DNA of 5,927 nucleotides from Lachnospiraceae bacterium UBA3802 (lineage in GTDB: Bacteria; Bacillota; Clostridia; Lachnospirales; Lachnospiraceae): the NCBI GenBank assembly GCA_002369155.1, contig DFEM01000167.1:1-5927 (forward strand), given 5' to 3'. The position numbers were made by a program, and so were the translations under genes. The notes below the pieces were generated by a model that worked only from the letters and a program-made list of their open reading frames with translations, ran no database searches and had not been told where the DNA came from. This document shows positions 1-5,123 of this stretch, piece after piece. Each line of letters opens with the position of its first letter. Position 1 is the stretch's first letter.

Positions 1-498
1 AACGGCATAATAACGGATGTTTTGGGCCTTGCGAAACTTGAAGAAAGCACCGCAAAAGACAGACTTGAAAAGATGGATTTTTGCGAAATTGCCGCAAAGC
101 AGGCTGAGCGGATCAAACCTCTTTTGGAAGAGAAAAATATCACATTGTCGATTGACGGTTCCTTTAATCGAAAAGCCAACAGGGCTTCTCTTGAAAGGGT
201 AATGGACAATCTGTTAAGCAATGCCTTAAAATATACAAAAGAAGGCGGAAAGATTAATATTTATTCCAAAGACACGCCTTTTTCCAAGCATATGTTTGTG
301 ATTGAAAACACACCGATAGATGCTGTCAGCGTAAAGCCCTCCAAACTCTGGGAGCCATTCGTCAAAGGCGATGAAAGCAGAAGTGATAAAAGCGGCACCG
401 GCCTCGGGCTTTCGATAGTAAAAAACATTTTAAACAACCTTGGATTTAAATCCCGGATTAAGATTAAAGACGGGTGGTTTAAAGTAATAATCAAATAA
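1..498 (+). CDS. Sensor histidine kinase, C-terminal part (5' end outside window)
   Basis: This is the last 165 residues of a two-component sensor kinase; the reading frame is open to the window edge, so the start, sensor region and phospho-accepting histidine are missing. The first ~50 visible residues look like the second dimerisation helix and linker (LGLAKLEES). An HATPase_c ATP-binding domain follows: an N box around residues 66-79 (DNLLSNALKYT), a G1-like position at IENTPID, an F-box-like WEPF at 117-120, and a clear G2 box GTGLGL at 132-137 followed by SIVKNIL. The usual G1 Asp-Xaa-Gly-Xaa-Gly is degenerate here (Glu-Asn-Thr), a pattern I recall from other Firmicute VanS-like kinases. 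The protein would normally sit in the membrane and phosphorylate a response regulator, probably encoded upstream. It ends in TAA, 47 bases before a terminator hairpin. Family assignment is firm; signal and partner are unknown. Confidence 0.93.
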   Translation, partial: NGIITDVLGLAKLEESTAKDRLEKMDFCEIAAKQAERIKPLLEEKNITLSIDGSFNRKANRASLERVMDNLLSNALKYTKEGGKINIYSKDTPFSKHMFVIENTPIDAVSVKPSKLWEPFVKGDESRSDKSGTGLGLSIVKNILNNLGFKSRIKIKDGWFKVIIK

Positions 499-545
499 TC
501 TTTCTAAAACAAACGAATGTATCTGACAAATATTCTCTAAAAGAC

Positions 546-578
546 AAAGTACCTGCCAAAACGGCAGGTACTTTTTTT
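546..578. terminator. Bidirectional Rho-independent terminator
   Basis: A perfect 12-bp inverted repeat (546-557 pairing with 563-574, loop AAAAC) is followed on the + strand by a seven-T run at 572-578. Read on the - strand the stem is followed by a T-rich stretch (TTTGTCTTTT). It lies between the convergent kinase gene and nucleotidyltransferase gene, three bases past the stop of the latter, so it most likely ends both transcripts. Confidence 0.9.
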
Positions 579-580
579 GT

Positions 581-1297
581 CTATTTGCTTTCACTTTGTT
601 CCTCTTTTTTTCTTTTTGCTGCTTCCAGGATATTTGCGATACTGTCTTTTTTAAGACTTTCAGGATTGTTTTCCTGTATGCTTTTCAACACAGCCTTATT
701 GTTTATTTCATCTACCCGGGTTTCCTGATATAATTCCTCAAGATTCTCTGTTTTATATATATTATCAAGAAGCTGAACTGCCTTTTCTGATTGATTTATA
801 TTTTTAATATTCCCGTATAAATCACTGACTGCTTTTTCTATCTTTTCTCGACTTATCTTTTCGGACATAATTATTCCAATAACGTCCGAAATATCATATT
901 TATAAAGCCTTAACGATGCCAGTTTCATTGCAGCAATATATTCCGGAGGCAATACCCTAACTTCAAGTATATTGGAAAAAGTCCTGTAATACTTCGAATA
1001 TTCCCTGATCTTTTTCGAGTAAGAATCTGTTTTCTTAAAATCCTGATTAATCCAACCCATAGGAAGATTATTTCTGTTTCCGACAGTATTTATTGCCTCG
1101 TCCATTGCAGACGAAGCCAAAATAATGGCATCAATATCAGTAGTTGATTCCCTGAATCCATATTGAGAGACTATCGCCGCCCCGCCTACCATAATTATTT
1201 CAGCCGGAATATGTTTCCCGCTCTTTTTTTTATAGTCTTTTGCCAACTCGGCCAGAAGACTGTCTATATTATCCTTGGAAAATGTTACTTTATCCAT
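581..1297 (-). CDS. DUF6036/AbiEii-like nucleotidyltransferase-fold protein
   Basis: A 238-residue protein with the hallmarks of the nucleotidyltransferase superfamily. A Gly-Gly motif at residues 38-39 (MVGGAA) is followed by YGFRESTTDID, giving the paired aspartates D54 and D56 that would bind metal. A possible third carboxylate is E112 in LEVRV, and a later helix carries the K-x8-D-x2-D pattern (K125, D135, D138) seen in DUF6036 and AbiEii-type proteins. The C-terminal third is charged, helical and unrecognised. I use the ATG at 1297 rather than the in-frame ATG at 1312: GAGGT lies 6 bases ahead of the former, while the latter has no ribosome site. The start overlaps the stop of the upstream XRE gene by one base (TAATG), implying translational coupling. 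Family members are often paired with DNA-binding partners; AbiEii is a toxin in type IV toxin-antitoxin systems. Toxicity here is inferred from fold and pairing only. It could instead be a housekeeping enzyme modifying a small molecule or RNA. Confidence 0.85.
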   Translation of the reverse strand: MDKVTFSKDNIDSLLAELAKDYKKKSGKHIPAEIIMVGGAAIVSQYGFRESTTDIDAIILASSAMDEAINTVGNRNNLPMGWINQDFKKTDSYSKKIREYSKYYRTFSNILEVRVLPPEYIAAMKLASLRLYKYDISDVIGIIMSEKISREKIEKAVSDLYGNIKNINQSEKAVQLLDNIYKTENLEELYQETRVDEINNKAVLKSIQENNPESLKKDSIANILEAAKRKKEEQSESK

Positions 1298-1851
1298 TAA
1301 ACTACCTCGCATTCAACAATATTGAATTCAAGGAATTCCGGAATGGCTTTCTTCTCGGTTTCCTTACTGAAGTCTTTATTTAATAATTTCTCAGAAAGCA
1401 GCATATCGGACGGATATACTTTCTTTTCCAGTTTATATTTTCTGATTTCATCATATTCCTCGCACTGAGGCAAATCGTTACGCCGACATAAATAATCAAG
1501 CATTCCGAGCATATAAAAAGATTCGATCTTCATATTCAGTTTCCAATAATAATCTATTTTCTTTTTTTCAAGAATGTCTATAATATATTCAACTTCGCCC
1601 ATTCTGCCGACCAGATGGCATTGCTCACCTCTGAACAGTTCAAAAGAATAATCCTTTTCACATAATGTAATCATTTCATCAACAGTAAGGTTAAGGGCAT
1701 CTGCAACCTTCTTCACTATCCCGAGAGAGCAATTCATTAAGTTCACTTTACCGTTAACCATGTTAAACACTGTAGGATATGCTACATTCGCTTCATTGGC
1801 CAATTTGTATATCGATATTCCTTTTTCTTCAATGTATTGCTTAATATTCAT
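1297..1851 (-). CDS. XRE-family HTH protein with C-terminal domain, partner of the nucleotidyltransferase
   Basis: A 184-residue protein. Residues ~1-62 form a Cro/CI-type helix-turn-helix (ISIYKLANEANVAYPTVFNMVNG, then a helix with KKVADALNL). Residues ~66-184 form a separate domain containing LFRGEQCHLVGRMGEVEYI, MLGMLDYLCRRNDLP, and a conserved-looking end IPEFLEFNIVE. I recall this tail in other Lachnospiraceae XRE proteins but cannot name a family for it. An upstream in-frame start would add 16 residues, but AGAGGT 7 bases before the ATG at 1851 marks the real start. The gene opens an operon with the nucleotidyltransferase and overlaps it by one base. By analogy with toxin-antitoxin and AbiE-like pairs it may be an autorepressor and antitoxin; the inverted repeat at its promoter fits autorepression. 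The HTH assignment is solid, the antitoxin role is inference. Confidence 0.87.
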   Translation of the reverse strand: MNIKQYIEEKGISIYKLANEANVAYPTVFNMVNGKVNLMNCSLGIVKKVADALNLTVDEMITLCEKDYSFELFRGEQCHLVGRMGEVEYIIDILEKKKIDYYWKLNMKIESFYMLGMLDYLCRRNDLPQCEEYDEIRKYKLEKKVYPSDMLLSEKLLNKDFSKETEKKAIPEFLEFNIVECEVV

Positions 1852-1870
1852 AATTATTACCTCTGATATT

Positions 1871-1929
1871 ATTATATACGTTTCCGTATATATACGCAAT
1901 ATTATATATAAAATGCCACGTTGAATTAT
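1871..1929 (-). promoter_or_regulatory. Candidate promoter(s) of the XRE-nucleotidyltransferase operon
   Basis: Two TATAAT hexamers lie on the - strand, at 1906-1901 and 1876-1871. The first has only a weak -35 (ATAATT, 1929-1924) at 17-bp spacing and would put the transcript start inside the inverted repeats. The second has TTGCGT at 17-bp spacing (1899-1894) with the operator exactly in the spacer, but would leave a leader of only about a dozen bases. I cannot decide between them. Confidence 0.45.
1873..1896. promoter_or_regulatory. Operator-like inverted repeats for the XRE-nucleotidyltransferase operon
   Basis: A perfect 8-bp inverted repeat TATATACG-TTTC-CGTATATA (1873-1892) overlaps a second perfect 12-bp palindrome CGTATATATACG (1885-1896), giving three TATACG half-sites in 24 bp. 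The cluster begins 22 bases upstream of the XRE start codon and covers the likely promoter, as expected for an autoregulated XRE protein. The binding protein is inferred. Confidence 0.6.
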
Positions 1930-1949
1930 CTTTTATTTTCGGATATGAT
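1921..1949 (+). promoter_or_regulatory. Promoter of the HAD-family gene
   Basis: TTGAAT (1921-1926) and TATGAT (1944-1949) are separated by exactly 17 bp, a good sigma-A-like pair. The predicted start is near 1956, about 33 bases ahead of the start codon. It lies back to back with the XRE promoter in a 137-bp divergent intergenic region, so a protein bound at 1873-1896 could affect both. Confidence 0.7.
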
Positions 1950-1988
1950 TGAAAAGTCTTATACATTTAATAACCGAAAGGGCTTAAA

Positions 1989-2642
1989 ATGACATTTAAT
2001 AATTCCCCTGCATTTATATTCGATCTTGACGGTACATTAATAGATACCGAAAAATTATACAGAAAATACTGGCCAATGGCCCTTCGCGACTATGGATATG
2101 AATTGTCCGATGAAAGGGCGTTAATGCTTCGTTCGCTCGGCCGTCCGTTTGCTCCCGCCAAGTTCAAGGAGTGGTATGGGGAAGATTTTGACTATAATCT
2201 GGTTCGTCAGCGAAGAAAAGAATATGTCGAAGGGCATATTGCAAAATACGGCGTGGAATTACGCCCCGGTGTGAGAGAAATACTGACCTTCCTAAGGGAT
2301 AAAAAAATCACCGTCGCAATTGCAACGGCTACGGATTTGGAACGTACAACAAAATATCTTGAAATGACCAAAATATCCGAATTCTTCACGGATATTATCT
2401 GCGCCACCATGGTGAAATGCGGAAAGCCCTCACCCGACATTTATAAATATGCATGTGAAAAATTAAACAAAAAACCGTCCGAATGCTTCGCTGTCGAAGA
2501 CGCTCCGAACGGTGTTAAAAGTGCATATGATGCAGGGCTTAAAGTCATCTTTGTTCCTGACCAGGCACCCTCTGATGATACCATCAAACCGATGATTTAT
2601 GCCGAATTTGACAATATCGATAAATTAAGGACTCTTTTATAA
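1989..2642 (+). CDS. HAD-superfamily hydrolase, subfamily IA (phosphatase/phosphoglucomutase-like)
   Basis: A 217-residue soluble protein with all four HAD motifs. Motif I is FDLDGT (D12 nucleophile, D14 acid/base); motif II is IATATD (T113 probable); motif III lysine is K146 in CGKPSPD; motif IV is VEDAPNGVKSA (E170, D171). Residues ~18-90 form a helical C1 cap, as in beta-phosphoglucomutase-like enzymes. LRPGVREIL before motif II and GKPSPDIYKYA after it are typical of the phosphatase/beta-PGM group, so the likely job is hydrolysis or transfer of a phosphate on a small metabolite or sugar. The substrate cannot be read from the sequence. The start is supported by AAAGGG 6 bases before the ATG and by a promoter upstream. 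It is probably monocistronic: the next gene is convergent, and the two stop regions overlap by 6 bases (2637-2642) with no terminator between them. Confidence 0.92.
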   Translation: MTFNNSPAFIFDLDGTLIDTEKLYRKYWPMALRDYGYELSDERALMLRSLGRPFAPAKFKEWYGEDFDYNLVRQRRKEYVEGHIAKYGVELRPGVREILTFLRDKKITVAIATATDLERTTKYLEMTKISEFFTDIICATMVKCGKPSPDIYKYACEKLNKKPSECFAVEDAPNGVKSAYDAGLKVIFVPDQAPSDDTIKPMIYAEFDNIDKLRTLL

Positions 2643-3458
2643 AAACTTTCCTATTACTCTTTTGCTTTCGATTCCAAACGCAATAACCTGAACAGCCCAT
2701 AATGCGCAGACGCAAAGAAGCGGGATGATTGTTATATCCGCTATCATTCCGAGGAATATTAAAACAGCTATCATTCCGATGCAGGTTTTACTTACTATAA
2801 CAAAAGCCTTGTAGCTTGCAATTCCGACCTGCTTCCTTTCGGCTTCATCAAATCCTTCATACCACTTTTTCCCGAATCCGAAATCATAAAGGCTTCCCTT
2901 TTTCTCGGGGTTCATGATCTTTTCAAAATCCACGATTTTCTTTTGCATATAAAAGAACACAAAATTGTAAACAAACATAAACAGAATAGTTGCAACAAAA
3001 AAGACATCATAAAGTATATTCAGGATTCTTATTCCGTCATCCAGTCTTCTTAAATTCCCGCGAATATTGTACACGGAGCAGCCGTATAAGAAAAAGAGAT
3101 TGATAATCGCGAAGTTTATAAATGTTGCCAGAGAAGAAAGCTTTCTTTCAATTATATCCCAATTATCGTCCCTCTCTTCCACGTTGGCCCAAATTTTCTT
3201 TACAGATTTGAATCTTATTATGAAAGATATTGAAAAGACCAGCCCGGTTATGATTAAAAGCATCGAGAAAAAGATGCTTAAAATCTGTGTGTTATCCCTG
3301 AAAAATCCCATGAAAACATCCAGTTTTTCTTCCTGAGAGGCCATGAAATATCCAAAGAAGCCGCCAAAAACACAAAGAACGACCAGGACTATAAAGAAGA
3401 TCGGTTTTTTCTTGGAATCTTCTTTTTTTATCTCTTCAAGTTTCTTTTCCTCATTCAT
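2637..3458 (-). CDS. DUF3169 family membrane protein
   Basis: A 273-residue integral membrane protein of unknown function. A highly charged N-terminus (residues 1-18, mostly Lys/Glu) is followed by six predicted hydrophobic helices at about 20-40, 59-82, 111-130, 146-171, 216-240 and 243-262. A soluble stretch between helices 4 and 5 contains YDFGFGKKWYEGFDEAERKQVG followed by SYKAF, which I recognise as the DUF3169 signature. A longer frame runs upstream to 3515, but the ATG at 3458 is preceded at 7 bases by a strong AAAGGAAG site and overlaps the XRE stop by 8 bases, so translation is probably coupled. It is the last gene of a CPBP-XRE-DUF3169 operon. DUF3169 genes commonly neighbour small XRE regulators, which suggests a sensory or regulatory role toward the regulator. 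That role is inference. Confidence 0.85.
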   Translation of the reverse strand: MNEEKKLEEIKKEDSKKKPIFFIVLVVLCVFGGFFGYFMASQEEKLDVFMGFFRDNTQILSIFFSMLLIITGLVFSISFIIRFKSVKKIWANVEERDDNWDIIERKLSSLATFINFAIINLFFLYGCSVYNIRGNLRRLDDGIRILNILYDVFFVATILFMFVYNFVFFYMQKKIVDFEKIMNPEKKGSLYDFGFGKKWYEGFDEAERKQVGIASYKAFVIVSKTCIGMIAVLIFLGMIADITIIPLLCVCALWAVQVIAFGIESKRVIGKFL

Positions 3459-3675
3459 TGGCTTCTTCCTTTCCGTCATCCTTATACTCAAATAAATCTT
3501 CCACTTTAACGCCAAAAACCCCGGCCAATTTTAAGGCCAAGGTTACTGACGGAGAATAATCTCCTCTCTCTATCAAACTGATTGTTTGTCTTGAAACATG
3601 TACCATCGCGCCCAGCTCCTGCTGGTTAACACCTATACGCGCCCGATACTCTTTTAAATGATTATCCAGAGACAT
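3451..3675 (-). CDS. Small XRE-family transcriptional regulator
   Basis: A 74-residue protein that is almost entirely one Cro/CI helix-turn-helix. The sequence NQQELGAMVHVSRQTISLIERGDYSPSV runs from residue 17 to 44, with the recognition helix near 28-36 (SRQTISLIE). It is followed by LALKLAGVFGVKVEDLFEY and a short acidic tail. The frame could begin at a TTG two codons earlier, but AAGGGG lies 6 bases before the ATG at 3675 and directly abuts the TTG, so the ATG is chosen. It sits 28 bases after the CPBP protease gene and overlaps the DUF3169 gene by 8 bases. It is the obvious candidate to bind the GACAA-N6-TTGTC repeats at the operon promoter, probably as an autorepressor. Family assignment is secure; target and signal are inferred. 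Confidence 0.92.
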   Translation of the reverse strand: MSLDNHLKEYRARIGVNQQELGAMVHVSRQTISLIERGDYSPSVTLALKLAGVFGVKVEDLFEYKDDGKEEANE

Positions 3676-3703
3676 AGGCAACCCCTTATAATCAAATTTT
3701 ATT

Positions 3704-4765
3704 TTATCCTTTTATCGCGGGTAATATCATTGACAGGTAGTTCATCACAAAGAGCACAACCATAGCTGCAACGAATATTATCATTCCGGGATTTCCCCAG
3801 GCGAACTTCATTCCTTTTTCAACCTGATCTTCCGTTCTTTGGATTTTGATTTTCTTTCTTACCAAAACGACAATCCATATTATGATTCCCACAAATGCAA
3901 GGAAACCAAGGAACGCGAACCAGCCGCATAATAACAAATAGGGAATCGATGCCATCATGGCTTCTGTCATCTGAGCCTGTAATGCGGTATCACTCGGATT
4001 TGCCAGAACCTGTTTACTTAATTCCGAGTATCTGTTAACAGCTTCATAATCCACCATTCCAAGAAGCGTAACCGAAACAACGCTGGTAGCAAGGTTCATC
4101 ATCATATGGAAAAGGATTGTAATCCACACCTTTCCGGTACGTACGTAAACATAAGCAAAAATCCAGCCAATGAATGTAGCATAGAAGAACTGTGAAAAGT
4201 TACCGTGGAAAAGACCGAACATTAATCCGGAAGTAAATATTGCCACAAATTCTCCGTACTTTACAACTCTGTCTATAAGAAACTTACGGAAAACAAGTTC
4301 CTCAACGATGGGAGCAAGAATACCGACTGTCAGGATTCTCCAGAAAGGATTGGATCCCATCATCAAATTACCGAGAGCGTTGGTATCTGCAATATTTACT
4401 CCAAAAGGACGTGTGGTTATAATTGTTAATCCGGTACCGAGTATTGCTCCGACGAGTACGGCACCTGCCATCATAAGCAAAGTTACTATAAATTTCCCGA
4501 ATCCGAATTTATTATTCTCTGGAACTTTAGTATCCATTTTGAATATAAGCATAATCAATACAATAAGCAATGGAAACCCAATAATGTATTCCGGAAAAAT
4601 AATATTAAAAAAAGCGAACACACTTGAATTAACGAAACTCTCGGGAAGTACTTTTGTAAGAACGATATTGTTAAAGAGCTGAACTATCACCGCAGCCACC
4701 ATAAACATTGCCGCGGAAAAAGCATATTTCGAATATGTCTTTTTCATTAAACTGCTGTTTTCCAT
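3704..4765 (-). CDS. CPBP family intramembrane glutamic protease (CAAX protease/Abi family)
   Basis: A 353-residue polytopic membrane protein with the three CPBP motifs: EELVFR (E155, E156, R160), FGLFH (F183, H187) and a later helix with H220 and N224 (FHMMMNL). These are the catalytic glutamate and histidine positions of the Rce1-like fold. Hydrophobic segments precede the motifs (about 15-35, 45-76, 93-117, 142-158) and two more follow (about 273-303 and 327-347). A polar, helical insert at ~238-272 and the extra C-terminal helices make it longer than many CPBP members. The start has a strong AAGGAG site 9 bases upstream. Bacterial homologues are linked to bacteriocin self-immunity, peptide processing and signalling by cleavage of membrane proteins; the substrate here is unknown. 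As the first gene of an operon with an XRE regulator and DUF3169, a role in signal processing or envelope defence is possible. Confidence 0.9.
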   Translation of the reverse strand: MENSSLMKKTYSKYAFSAAMFMVAAVIVQLFNNIVLTKVLPESFVNSSVFAFFNIIFPEYIIGFPLLIVLIMLIFKMDTKVPENNKFGFGKFIVTLLMMAGAVLVGAILGTGLTIITTRPFGVNIADTNALGNLMMGSNPFWRILTVGILAPIVEELVFRKFLIDRVVKYGEFVAIFTSGLMFGLFHGNFSQFFYATFIGWIFAYVYVRTGKVWITILFHMMMNLATSVVSVTLLGMVDYEAVNRYSELSKQVLANPSDTALQAQMTEAMMASIPYLLLCGWFAFLGFLAFVGIIIWIVVLVRKKIKIQRTEDQVEKGMKFAWGNPGMIIFVAAMVVLFVMNYLSMILPAIKG

Positions 4766-4813
4766 CTGAAATTCTCCTTAAAAAAGCTTATATAAATTTA
4801 TTGTTTTTATTGT

Positions 4814-4888
4814 TTGACAACAAATTTTGTCTTTTTGACAACTTTCATTGTCAAAACACAGTATAATGATGACAAAGAAAGTTGTCAA
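4814..4888. promoter_or_regulatory. Three GACAA-N6-TTGTC operator-like repeats
   Basis: Three 16-bp inverted repeats with identical arms occur at 4816-4831, 4837-4852 and 4871-4886. The second and third, compared in opposite orientations with flanks, agree at 18 of 20 bases. Centres are 21 and 34 bp apart. The third covers the -35 box and spacer, the second covers the transcript start, and the first lies about +22 to +37. This is the layout of a repressor-controlled promoter. The XRE protein of the same operon is the likely ligand, by inference. Confidence 0.75.
4860..4888 (-). promoter_or_regulatory. Promoter of the CPBP-XRE-DUF3169 operon
   Basis: On the - strand a perfect -35 TTGACA (4888-4883) is followed by a 17-bp spacer and a -10 TATACT (4865-4860), close to the sigma-A consensus. 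The predicted start is near 4853, giving a leader of about 88 bases. The strength of the promoter combined with overlapping inverted repeats suggests control by repression. Confidence 0.8.
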
Positions 4889-4910
4889 TAATATTTTTTC
4901 AAAATTTTTT

Positions 4911-4950
4911 AATTCGTGAAAAAGCCCTAAAACAGGGACTTTTTCGAATT
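4911..4950. other. Isolated bulged hairpin between divergent promoters (terminator-like)
   Basis: Arms AATTCG-(TG)-AAAAAG-CCCT (4911-4928) and AGGG-(A)-CTTTTT-CGAATT (4934-4950) pair over 16 bp with a 2-base and a 1-base bulge and a five-base loop. It resembles a symmetric Rho-independent terminator, but the T runs lie inside the stem. No gene ends here: it lies upstream of both divergent promoters. It may insulate the two modules, end an unseen short transcript, or be a relic. Confidence 0.5.
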
Positions 4951-4959
4951 TGATTTCAC

Positions 4960-4987
4960 TTTATCGATAATAATTTATCGTTTATCG
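4960..4987. promoter_or_regulatory. TTTATCG repeat cluster upstream of the DUF2975 promoter
   Basis: TTTATCG occurs three times, starting at 4960, 4974 and 4981 (steps of 14 and 7 bases). The first copy is part of a perfect palindrome TTATCGATAA (4961-4970), and CGATAA-TAAT-TTATCG forms a further inverted repeat (4965-4980). The cluster ends 11 bases before the -35 box of the DUF2975-XRE operon and is probably a regulator binding region, perhaps for the YozG-like protein. Confidence 0.6.
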
Positions 4988-4998
4988 TTAATTTTTTG

Positions 4999-5027
4999 TT
5001 GACAAAGATAAATCCCGGTGTTATTCT
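4999..5027 (+). promoter_or_regulatory. Promoter of the DUF2975-XRE operon
   Basis: A perfect -35 TTGACA (4999-5004), a 17-bp spacer and TATTCT (5022-5027) as -10. The predicted start is near 5034, leaving a leader of about 90 bases before the start codon at 5124. Confidence 0.7.
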
Positions 5028-5042
5028 TTGCTTGTAACAAGG

Positions 5043-5107
5043 AAAACTTCCGGAAAGTTTTTGAGTATAAATTTTTTAAAATATATCCGAATTTCCGCTT
5101 TGGATAT
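5043..5107 (+). other. Structured 5' leader of the DUF2975 gene
   Basis: Two hairpins can form in the predicted leader. AAAACTT (5043-5049) pairs with AAGTTTT (5055-5061) around a CCGGA loop. Bases 5083-5091 pair with 5099-5107 (nine pairs, one G-U) around TTTCCGC, ending three bases before the AAAGGAG ribosome site at 5111-5117. The second loop (TTTCCG, 5092-5097) is complementary to CGGAAA at 5051-5056. Stems are AU-rich and may be chance; no known riboswitch class is recognised. Confidence 0.3.
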
Positions 5108-5123
5108 TCAAAAGGAGATAACA

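Noticed and set aside
1852..1899. 16-residue N-terminal extension of the XRE partner
   Set aside because: It would read through the promoter palindromes and ribosome site; AGAGGT precedes the ATG at 1851 instead.
2207..2440. 77-residue open frame on the - strand inside the HAD gene
   Set aside because: Antisense shadow of a gene with all four HAD motifs; composition not protein-like.
4308..4682. 124-residue open frame on the + strand
   Set aside because: Antisense to the CPBP gene within its membrane-segment coding region; no ribosome site or recognisable protein.
4777..4790. AT-rich CTTAAAAAAGCTTA repeat near the CPBP ribosome site
   Set aside because: The arms are too short for a meaningful hairpin and it consists mostly of the ribosome site and an A run.
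4862..4867. TATAAT on the + strand as a promoter for a small RNA ending at the 4911-4950 hairpin
   Set aside because: No -35 box at usable spacing: the nearest TTGACA is 21 bp away. The same bases are better explained as the - strand -10 region TATACT.
5028..5123. 32-residue N-terminal extension of the DUF2975 protein
   Set aside because: The start would lie at or before the predicted transcript start, and AAAGGAG is correctly placed for the ATG at 5124.
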